Below the pieces are notes generated by a model. It did not search any database, was not told the DNA's origin, and saw only the letters and a program-made list of their open reading frames with translations. Position numbers and translations under genes: made by a program. Shown piece by piece: positions 1-5,305 of a DNA stretch of 5,305 bases. Source of the stretch: Clostridia bacterium (GTDB lineage: Bacteria > Bacillota > Clostridia > Christensenellales > HGM11417); contig JAQVSX010000061.1 in the NCBI GenBank assembly GCA_028700355.1, forward strand, positions 1 through 5,305. Reading direction: 5' to 3'. Within the stretch, counting starts at the first letter, position 1. Every line of letters starts with the position of its first letter.

Positions 1-1612
1 CATTGTCTTTAAGCTCTGCCATTTGCGGCCAGTCGGCAATATTAGGCCCTAACCTTAACTCTTGAACAATGGGACTGCTGTAACCGTTGTACACCCTTTT
101 TTTGTATATTTCGCCGTCAAAATGGAACTTCGGCAGCTTAGTGCTGTATTCAATATCCATTGCCGATGTCAAAACTCCGCCGTTTGCCGCCGTAGCCGCA
201 ATTGAGCGGCTGTCCATAAGCATAACCGACGCTATCTGTTTATCGGAAGGTTTGCTGCCCTCTCTGTTGGGGAAATTCCTTGTCGTATGGCGTATGCTTA
301 AAGTATTGTTAGCGGGAACATCGCCTGCACCGAAGCAGGGACCGCAGAAAGCCGTTTTTAATATCGCTCCCGCAGACATAAGCCTTGCCGCACCGCCGTT
401 TTTAATAGTTTCAAGGTAAATAGGCTGACTTGCGGGATAAACATTAAGAGAAAAATTGCCGCTGCCTATGTTTTTACCGTCAAGAATATTTGCGGCTTCC
501 ATAATGTTTTCGTACATTCCGCCCGCACAACCTGCAATTACAGCCTGCTCTACATAAATTTTTCCGTCCTTTACCTTATGGGTTAAATTAAAATCAATAT
601 TGTCGTTTTGCCTTGCATTTTTCTCCACTTCGCTGAGTACATCATGCGGATTTGACAATATTTCAGACAGCTTATAAACATTTGACGGATGAAACGGCAT
701 TGCAGCCATAGGTTCTATTTTATCTAAATCTACTATAATAGCCCTGTCATAGCTTGCAAGCCTTTTAGGGCTTAGGCGCTCAAAATATTCTTCCCTTGCC
801 GTATCCTTATAGAATTTTTTAACCTTGTCATCTGTAATCCATATAGAAGAAAGACAGGCGGTTTCCGTCGTCATTACATCAATTCCGCAGCGGAATTCTA
901 CCGAAAGGTCGTTTACGCCCTCACCGATAAATTCCATAACGCTGTTTTTAACAAAACCGTTTTTAAATGTTTGTGATATTATTGCAAGCGCAACATCCTG
1001 AGGGCCTACTCCCCTTCTCAGATTGCCCTTTAAATAAACGGCAACAATATCGGGCATATTCACATCATAAGTCTTTTCTAAAAGCTGCTTTACTATTTCG
1101 GGGCCGCCCTCGCCTATGCCCATTGTACCCAGACTGCCGTATCTTGTATGGCTGTCAGAGCCGAGTATCATATTGCCGCAAGCCGTCATACATTCCCTTA
1201 CATATTGGTGTATAACCGCTATATGAGGGGGAACATATATGCCGCCGTATTTTTTTGCGGCGCTAAGCCCGAAAAAATGGTCGTCCTCATTGATTGTTCC
1301 GCCCACTGCGCATAAACTATTATGGCAGTTTGTTAAAACGTACGGAACGGGAAATTTTTTCAACCCGCTTGCCTTTGCCGTCTGTATAACGCCGACGTAC
1401 GTAATATCGTGAGATGCAAGCGAGTCAAACCTTAATTTGCAACTATGCTCTCCGCCGCTGTTATGCCTGTCTATAATATTGTATGAGATAGAACCCTTGC
1501 GGGCGTTTTCAATTTCCTGTTGCGAAAAGCCCTTTTGAGAAAGCTCTTCTGCGCCGCCATCAACGAGATTTCCTTCTAAAAAAAATGTTTTTTGGTTAAT
1601 AAGATTAATCAT
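1..1612 (-). CDS. Aconitase-superfamily hydratase, YbhJ-like (3' end cut by window edge)
   Basis: This is a putative 4Fe-4S hydro-lyase of the aconitase superfamily, expected to be cytoplasmic. The frame is open for 537 codons from ATG at 1612 to the left edge. Seen in the translation: an N-terminal block with TNCHNSLCAVGG (94-105) and Asp-Asp-His at 110-112; the superfamily signature SDSHT at 152-156; a cluster-ligand Cys at 362 in GCAGGMYEN; the CGPC pair C423/C426; and RNFPNR at 445-450, matching the substrate-binding arginines of aconitase. All three cluster cysteines are present, so the enzyme looks catalytically competent. From memory, E. coli YbhJ is about 750 residues and shares the THE/SHDITYVG and LTNCHNSLCAVGG style of sequence. 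About 200 residues, the swivel domain, would therefore lie beyond the edge. The ribosome site is weak (GGGACGG about 10 bases upstream), but no better in-frame start exists. Substrate and pathway are unknown; it is probably not the main TCA-cycle aconitase. Confidence 0.87.
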   Translation of the reverse strand, partial: MINLINQKTFFLEGNLVDGGAEELSQKGFSQQEIENARKGSISYNIIDRHNSGGEHSCKLRFDSLASHDITYVGVIQTAKASGLKKFPVPYVLTNCHNSLCAVGGTINEDDHFFGLSAAKKYGGIYVPPHIAVIHQYVRECMTACGNMILGSDSHTRYGSLGTMGIGEGGPEIVKQLLEKTYDVNMPDIVAVYLKGNLRRGVGPQDVALAIISQTFKNGFVKNSVMEFIGEGVNDLSVEFRCGIDVMTTETACLSSIWITDDKVKKFYKDTAREEYFERLSPKRLASYDRAIIVDLDKIEPMAAMPFHPSNVYKLSEILSNPHDVLSEVEKNARQNDNIDFNLTHKVKDGKIYVEQAVIAGCAGGMYENIMEAANILDGKNIGSGNFSLNVYPASQPIYLETIKNGGAARLMSAGAILKTAFCGPCFGAGDVPANNTLSIRHTTRNFPNREGSKPSDKQIASVMLMDSRSIAATAANGGVLTSAMDIEYSTKLPKFHFDGEIYKKRVYNGYSSPIVQELRLGPNIADWPQMAELKDN

Positions 1613-1646
1613 AAAAATTCTGCCGTCCCGATAGTATAATAGTTAC

Positions 1647-1676
1647 ATTGTAGAATAATTAATGCCGAATTGTCAA
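1647..1676 (-). promoter_or_regulatory. SigA-type promoter of the YbhJ-like hydratase gene
   Basis: On the minus strand a perfect -35 box TTGACA (1671-1676) is followed after 18 bases by TACAAT (1647-1652), five of six matches to the -10 consensus. Transcription would start near 1640, leaving a leader of about 28 bases before the ATG at 1612. No riboswitch-sized leader fits in this space. A second TATACT (1633-1638) lies downstream but lacks a matching -35 box. Confidence 0.6.
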
Positions 1677-1749
1677 ATACTTAAAAGCCATAAAAATAAA
1701 AGACAACTTTTATAAGGTAGACTAAAATTGTAAAAAAAGTTAAATTATA

Positions 1750-1778
1750 TTGTGTATTTAAATAATATATGATAGAAT
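1750..1778 (+). promoter_or_regulatory. Probable promoter of the membrane protein-lnt unit
   Basis: An extended -10 element, TG at 1770-1771 followed by TAGAAT at 1773-1778, sits 17 bases after a weak -35 sequence TTGTGT (1750-1755, three of six matches). It would give a leader of roughly 45 bases before the ATG at 1829. The surrounding bases 1677-1828 are very AT-rich, so -10-like hexamers are frequent by chance. The extended TG motif is the main reason for choosing this one. I see no other gene or RNA in the 216-base divergent spacer 1613-1828. Confidence 0.4.
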
Positions 1779-1794
1779 AATAAAGAGTTATTCT
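1774..1794. repeat. Small AT-rich inverted repeat overlapping the plus-strand -10 box
   Basis: AGAATAA (1774-1780) and TTATTCT (1788-1794) are perfect inverted copies separated by 7 bases. The repeat overlaps the putative -10 box and the transcription start of the membrane protein-lnt unit, so it could be an operator or a weak 5' hairpin. Its A/T content makes a chance origin plausible. Confidence 0.25.
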
Positions 1795-1828
1795 GCTGAT
1801 TATTTATTTTTCAAGGATTATCAAAATA

Positions 1829-2290
1829 ATGAATATATTTAAAATTAAATTAAGCAAAACAATTATAGTAATTTCCGTTATTATTTTTTGTCTGTGTTTG
1901 TTAGTTTTCTTTTTTTGCTTTATCAATCTGCTAAGGGCAAGGCTGGCTGTCGATTATTTTTCCAACGCCTTTTTAATGTTAATAAATTTAGCTATCGCCC
2001 TATGTGTGCTGTATTATATTTCAAAATCCGGCTATAAGCTTACGGAAAAAGAAATACTGATAAAAATAGCTTTCTTTAAAGACCCTCTGTCTTACGATAA
2101 AATAAAAAAAATATACTATTACGCCACCGAAGAAGAACTTTATATCGAACTTAATAACAGCGCCGAGAAAGGTATAGTTAAAATCAACATAAATAATAAA
2201 GATATGAATGTTTTTGTTAATGAGCTTAAAAAACGGCTTCCCGACGTGCCTTACGAGGTCAGTCTAAAAATGCAGGCAGATGATGAATAA
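1829..2290 (+). CDS. Small membrane protein with two TM helices and a PH-like C-terminal domain
   Basis: A 153-residue protein I cannot assign to a named family. Two strongly hydrophobic segments at about 11-35 and 44-65 should form a helical hairpin in the cytoplasmic membrane. The soluble tail, from about 69 to 146, begins YKLTEKEILIKIAFFKDPLSY and continues with short alternating beta-strand-like stretches, ending in a helix-like FVNELKKRLPDVPYE. This order (a Y-x-L-T start, a 'leads to I..y..I' strand, a final F-x-x-x-L-x-x-R helix) resembles small bacterial PH-like membrane proteins; this is inference from pattern only. Translation starts at the ATG at 1829, with AAGGA at 1813-1817 placed 11 bases upstream. 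It lies 29 bases ahead of lnt on the same strand, so the two are probably co-transcribed. The coding sequence is more AT-rich than its neighbours. No catalytic motif is visible. Confidence 0.75.
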   Translation: MNIFKIKLSKTIIVISVIIFCLCLLVFFFCFINLLRARLAVDYFSNAFLMLINLAIALCVLYYISKSGYKLTEKEILIKIAFFKDPLSYDKIKKIYYYATEEELYIELNNSAEKGIVKININNKDMNVFVNELKKRLPDVPYEVSLKMQADDE

Positions 2291-2319
2291 ATTTTTTATC
2301 AGAAAAACAGGTTGAAAAT

Positions 2320-3900
2320 ATGAAGTATATTGACTATAAGATTATACATACAAGGTATATTAAATATGTTATTGCCGCTTTATGCGGCATTTTAACGGCA
2401 ATGCCAATGATTGTGCCCCAATTGTTTTTTATCGGTTGGATATCGCTAATTCCCTTTTTATACTCGCTTTTTATTATTAAAAGGAAGTTCCGCTCTTATT
2501 TTACCATGTTTTTAACCTTTGGTTTCTGTTATTTCGGCATTATATATACTTGGTTTTTTTCACTGCATCCGCTGGACTGGCAGGGCATAGAAAACGGCAG
2601 AAGCATACTTATCGTTATTTCGCTATGGTTTGCGATATCTGTTGTACAGGGCTTGGAATATTCTCTTATGGGCATTGTTTTCTTTTTCTCAAAGTCAAAG
2701 GGCTTACATAAGGTTTTATCAGCCGCTTTTATATGGGTTATAATCGAATCCGTAGTAGAGCTTGGCACTTGGGGTATGCCTTGGGGCAGGCTTGCGGCGG
2801 GGCAGTATATGTTTTTGCCCTTTATACAAAGCAGCTCGCTTTTCGGCTCTTTATTTATCAGCTTTTTAATAGTATTGGTAAACGGTCTGGGCGCTTTTGC
2901 GGTAATAAACAGAAACAAAAAAAGGATATGGCAGTACGCCTCATTGGCGGCGGCTGCAATACTCGTATGCAATACACTTTTCGGAATAATAAGGGTTGCC
3001 GTGCTTGACAATACACCCGACGAAATGATAAAGGTTGCGGCTATTCAAGGCAATCTCCCCTCAGATGAAAAATGGGAAAACGAAGGCAATAACGCATTTG
3101 ACGTTTTTATCAAGCTAAGCGGAGAGGCTGCACAAGACGGCGCAAAAATTATCGTATGGCCTGAATCCGCCGTACCTATACAGATTATTGACAACGAATA
3201 TTATAATAACGCTTATAAGGAATTTGCAAAAAATCATAATGTCTATCTTATTGTCGGCGGTTTTCTGCCCGAGGACGACAAGATTTACAGCAGCCTTGTA
3301 ATATATACGCCTCAGGGCGAAAGCGGAATTAATAACGCATACAAAAAGCGCCATCTGGTGCCCTTCGGAGAATATGTGCCTTACAGGGATTTTTTGTACA
3401 ATATACTGCCCTTTGTCGCAGATTTCAGAATGCTTGATGACGATTTGACTCAAGGCTCAGATACTGTGCTTCTTGATACCGAATACGGCAAGATAAGCGG
3501 GCTTATATGCTTTGACTCAATTTTCCCCCGCTTTTCCTATGAGGATACAAGGGCAGGCTCTCAGCTTATTGTAATGGGAACAAATGACAGCTATTTCAGA
3601 ACCTCTCAAAACCCCCGACAGCATACTTCACATTCCGTGCTTCGTGCGGCAGAAAACGGAAGATACATAGTGAGGGCGGCAAACACAGGGATTTCCTGTA
3701 TTATTGCGCCCAACGGCAGAATAATTGAGCAAAGTGAAATGAATAGCGAAGAGGTTGTTATATCTAATATATATTTCAGAAGTACAAAAACGCTCTATAC
3801 AATTACGGGAGATATAATCATATTAATTGCCGTAATGTATATAATTTCTGTCGGCGTTTATTTTAACGCAAACAAGATAAAATACTATAAAAATCAATAA
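2320..3900 (+). CDS. lnt: Apolipoprotein N-acyltransferase
   Basis: Lnt transfers an acyl chain from a phospholipid to the free amino group of the lipid-modified N-terminal cysteine of lipoproteins, the last step after Lgt and Lsp. It is an integral cytoplasmic-membrane protein. The 526-residue length fits the family (E. coli about 512). Seen here: N-terminal hydrophobic helices through about residue 228; the conserved GMPWGRLAAGQY stretch (152-163); a carbon-nitrogen hydrolase domain from about 237 to 490; and a final helix at about 497-515. The catalytic triad is E282 in VWPES, K343 in YKKRHLVPFGEYVP (E351 is the second conserved Glu) and C397 in LICFDS. NDSYF (422-426) and RAAENGRYIVRAANTG (442-457) also match the family. 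The residues after the catalytic Cys are Phe-Asp rather than the Tyr-Glu of E. coli. The ribosome site is weak (CAGGTTGA ahead of ATG 2320), consistent with coupling to the gene 29 bases upstream. Confidence 0.94.
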   Translation: MKYIDYKIIHTRYIKYVIAALCGILTAMPMIVPQLFFIGWISLIPFLYSLFIIKRKFRSYFTMFLTFGFCYFGIIYTWFFSLHPLDWQGIENGRSILIVISLWFAISVVQGLEYSLMGIVFFFSKSKGLHKVLSAAFIWVIIESVVELGTWGMPWGRLAAGQYMFLPFIQSSSLFGSLFISFLIVLVNGLGAFAVINRNKKRIWQYASLAAAAILVCNTLFGIIRVAVLDNTPDEMIKVAAIQGNLPSDEKWENEGNNAFDVFIKLSGEAAQDGAKIIVWPESAVPIQIIDNEYYNNAYKEFAKNHNVYLIVGGFLPEDDKIYSSLVIYTPQGESGINNAYKKRHLVPFGEYVPYRDFLYNILPFVADFRMLDDDLTQGSDTVLLDTEYGKISGLICFDSIFPRFSYEDTRAGSQLIVMGTNDSYFRTSQNPRQHTSHSVLRAAENGRYIVRAANTGISCIIAPNGRIIEQSEMNSEEVVISNIYFRSTKTLYTITGDIIILIAVMYIISVGVYFNANKIKYYKNQ

Positions 3901-3912
3901 CCGAAACAGACT

Positions 3913-4344
3913 TTAATTGTTTTGCTGCTGTTTGCACTGCGGACAATAGCCGTACATTACAAGTTTATGACCGGTAATTACAAAATCTGTTTCGTCAATA
4001 AGCTGTTTTTCATAATCCTGAAGGGGACAGTTTTTTACCGTTAAAATCTTATCGCAGCCAAGGCATACCATATAATGCCTGTGCGCCATGCAGTTATATT
4101 CGTAAAGATTTTTGTTTTCGGTGTCTATGTTTATTTTTGTTACAAGGTCGCTCAGACAAAGCGTATCAAGTATTCTGTAAACTGTTGAAAGGTTTATCGG
4201 ACAGTTGTTTTTATTAAGCTCGGAAAAAATATATTCTGCCGATACAGGCTGCTCGCTCTTTTTTATCAGCTCAAAAACATCGTTCCTGTGCTTTGTGTTT
4301 TTCAGTCCGCTCTGTTTAAGCTCGTTACTTTCTTTTAATTTCAT
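3913..4344 (-). CDS. Fur-family metal-dependent transcriptional regulator, probably Zur-like
   Basis: A 143-residue cytoplasmic DNA-binding repressor of the Fur/Zur/PerR family. The N-terminal winged helix spans about 15-80, with the recognition-helix region NLSTVYRILDTL at 51-62. The C-terminal dimerisation domain carries two CxxC pairs, C94/C97 (VCLGC) and C134/C137 (YCPQC), which should form the structural zinc site. HRH at 88-90, H126 in ITGHKLVMYGYC and C106 in KNCPL are further possible ligands. The CPL and TGHK...YGYC features resemble B. subtilis Zur more than Fur or PerR, so zinc-uptake control is the best guess; metal specificity cannot be proved from sequence. The usual His pair of the Fur/PerR sensing site is R89 and Y91 here. 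AGGA lies 6-7 bases before ATG 4344, a good ribosome site. The gene has its own promoter 70 bases downstream of the SDR stop, and converges on lnt. Confidence 0.9.
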   Translation of the reverse strand: MKLKESNELKQSGLKNTKHRNDVFELIKKSEQPVSAEYIFSELNKNNCPINLSTVYRILDTLCLSDLVTKINIDTENKNLYEYNCMAHRHYMVCLGCDKILTVKNCPLQDYEKQLIDETDFVITGHKLVMYGYCPQCKQQQNN

Positions 4345-4373
4345 AAACTATCCTGCAATAATTTTCTAATAAA

Positions 4374-4402
4374 ATTTTATATTATTATAATTAATATGTC
4401 AA
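4374..4402 (-). promoter_or_regulatory. SigA-type promoter of the Fur-family regulator gene
   Basis: On the minus strand a perfect TTGACA (4397-4402) and TAAAAT (4374-4379, five of six matches) are separated by the ideal 17 bases. Transcription would begin near 4367, about 23 bases before the ATG at 4344, leaving room for the AGGA ribosome site. The promoter lies entirely in the 70-base gap after the SDR stop codon, so the regulator can be expressed independently of the SDR gene. Confidence 0.65.
4376..4390 (-). promoter_or_regulatory. Candidate Fur-family operator (autoregulation)
   Basis: The minus-strand sequence TTATAATAATATAAA lies between and partly over the -35 and -10 boxes of the regulator promoter. 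Its first half-site, TTATAAT, plus one spacer base matches the 7-1-7 layout of Fur-family boxes; by my count it agrees at 11 of 14 non-spacer positions with the PerR-type consensus. It does not match the Zur-type TCGTAAT half-site well. A different 6-7-6 dyad, ATATTA/TAATAT at 4379-4384 and 4392-4397, overlaps it. The AT-richness makes this tentative. Confidence 0.3.
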
Positions 4403-4414
4403 TATATAAAGCAG

Positions 4415-5260
4415 CTACTTATTATTTCTTTTTTTAAATATTGCTTTAAAGGTTTTAAGCGGCAGCAGGCGCATAATAAAGCCGCTTAGCGTTACCGATG
4501 TTTCGGGCGCTGCTTTGTAAGCTGCGGACATTGCCTTAGCTGTAATACCGCTTACTATTCGCTTTTTTCTTTTTGCTATACCCCTTATTATCCTTGCGGC
4601 TTCCGTCTTTGCGCTTACACCCACTTTTGAAATTATGCCCTCTTTAATCTTTTGCCTGTCCTCCCCGCTTTTCGCCTGATAAAGCCCCGTCTTTACAGGG
4701 CCTGAAATTACAGCGGCAACATATATGCCTTTGGGGGCAAACTCCTGCCATAAAGATTCCGTAAGGCTGAGCGCCGCCCTTTTGGAAGAGCTGTAAATGC
4801 TTGTGCCAAGCACGGGCAGTGCAGCCGCAGCCGAAAGAATATTTATAATTGCGGGGCTTTGGCTTTTTTCAAGCAGACAGGTTAAATTCCTCACGCAGTA
4901 AATTATACTCTTGTAATTTGTATTTATTACGCTGTCGATTTCCTGCTCGCTTAAATTTAAAATACTGTCAAATGGATGTATAACGCCGGCATTGTTAATA
5001 ATAACATCGGGATAAAACATAGTTTCATTCATCTTGCGGGCAATACTTTGCCACTGTCCGCTCTGCGAAACATCCATAACTTCGGCGATAAGCCTGCCTC
5101 CGCACTCGTTTTCAAAATTTTTCAGCTTTTGGTAATTTCTCGCAACGCCAAAAACAATGCAGTTATAATCCCTTATAAGTTTTAGCGCAAGCTCTCTGCC
5201 AATGCCGCCCGAAACGCCGCTGATAAACACCTTTTTGTTATGTAAATCATATTTTGCCAT
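4415..5260 (-). CDS. Classical short-chain dehydrogenase/reductase (SDR)
   Basis: A 281-residue NAD(P)-dependent oxidoreductase with a Rossmann fold, probably cytosolic. Seen: the cofactor motif SGVSGGIG (14-21); Asp in MDV at 63; NNAG at 89-92; NTN at 113-115; and the catalytic set S143 (ILSAA), Y156 and K160 (YSSSK), correctly spaced by 13 and 4 residues. SGPVKT (186-191) matches the Pro-Gly/Thr region after strand 6. Arg41 after the second strand suggests NADP(H), an inference. The region after about 230 is basic and hydrophobic (LSGFIMRLLPLKTFKAIF near the end) and could touch membrane, as in SDRs acting on lipid substrates; the substrate itself cannot be read from the sequence. The start at 5260 has AGGT about 8 bases upstream. 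No terminator is visible after the TAG stop, so transcripts may continue into the Fur-family gene. Confidence 0.9.
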   Translation of the reverse strand: MAKYDLHNKKVFISGVSGGIGRELALKLIRDYNCIVFGVARNYQKLKNFENECGGRLIAEVMDVSQSGQWQSIARKMNETMFYPDVIINNAGVIHPFDSILNLSEQEIDSVINTNYKSIIYCVRNLTCLLEKSQSPAIINILSAAAALPVLGTSIYSSSKRAALSLTESLWQEFAPKGIYVAAVISGPVKTGLYQAKSGEDRQKIKEGIISKVGVSAKTEAARIIRGIAKRKKRIVSGITAKAMSAAYKAAPETSVTLSGFIMRLLPLKTFKAIFKKRNNK

Positions 5261-5295
5261 TTGTCTGACCTGTTTTTTTCTATTAGAGATACCCT

Positions 5296-5304
5296 ATTAT
5301 ACCA
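5296..5304 (-). promoter_or_regulatory. Extended -10 promoter element of the SDR gene
   Basis: The minus strand reads TGGTATAAT, a perfect TGnTATAAT extended -10 element, with TATAAT at 5296-5301, 35 bases before the SDR start codon. The matching -35 box would lie beyond the right window edge and cannot be seen. The element suggests the SDR is the first gene of its transcript. Confidence 0.5.
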
Positions 5305-5305
5305 T

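Noticed and set aside
87..419. A 110-codon plus-strand open frame within the hydratase region
   Set aside because: It is antisense to the conserved CGPC and RNFPNR region of the YbhJ-like hydratase, whose frame is continuous across the whole stretch.
967..1215. An 82-codon plus-strand open frame
   Set aside because: It is antisense to the SDSHT region of the hydratase and shows no independent coding evidence.
1613..1828. Riboswitch, small RNA or small gene in the divergent spacer
   Set aside because: The two leaders implied by the promoters are only about 28 and 45 bases long. The region is AT-rich with no stable GC stem and no small frame with a ribosome site.
2529..3011. A 160-codon open frame on the minus strand inside lnt
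   Set aside because: It is fully antisense to a clearly conserved part of lnt, has no recognisable domain, and its protein composition looks like a reverse-strand shadow.
3904..3933. Inverted repeat AAACAG (3904-3909) / CTGTTT (3928-3933) as a bidirectional terminator
   Set aside because: Only six pairs with an 18-base loop and no adjacent U-tract of useful length; one arm lies inside the regulator coding sequence.
4976..5185. A 69-codon plus-strand open frame
   Set aside because: It is antisense to the NNAG and cofactor-binding half of the SDR gene and has no supporting features.

Overview
The window is ordinary chromosomal gene content from an AT-rich, low-GC bacterium, most likely a member of the Clostridia or a related gut Firmicute. 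This placement is inferred from the AT-rich spacers with SigA-type promoters, the frequent AGA/AGG arginine codons and the clostridial style of the Fur-family regulator. I see no rRNA, tRNA, CRISPR array, insertion sequence or phage gene.

Layout: (1) Bases 1-1612, minus strand, hold most of an aconitase-superfamily hydratase resembling E. coli YbhJ. It is intact from its start codon but cut by the left window edge before the C-terminal swivel domain. (2) Bases 1613-1828 are a divergent intergenic region with a good minus-strand promoter for the hydratase and a plausible plus-strand promoter. (3) Bases 1829-3900, plus strand, form a two-gene unit: a small two-helix membrane protein with a PH-like tail, then apolipoprotein N-acyltransferase (lnt). 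(4) Bases 3913-4344, minus strand, encode a Fur-family metalloregulator, probably Zur-like. It converges on lnt with only 12 bases between the stop codons, and it has its own strong promoter with a possible auto-operator. (5) Bases 4415-5260, minus strand, encode a classical short-chain dehydrogenase/reductase with an extended -10 promoter element at the right edge.

Functional links are limited. The membrane protein and lnt probably share a transcript and both act at the cytoplasmic membrane, where Lnt N-acylates lipoproteins. The SDR may read through into the regulator gene, because no terminator is visible between them, although the regulator also has its own promoter. The hydratase is transcribed away from all of these.

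Nothing here amounts to a new multi-gene system. The points most worth checking are the unusual metal-site residues of the Fur-family protein, the Cys-Phe-Asp active-site variant of Lnt, the uncharacterised membrane protein ahead of lnt, and the YbhJ-type hydratase, whose substrate is unknown.
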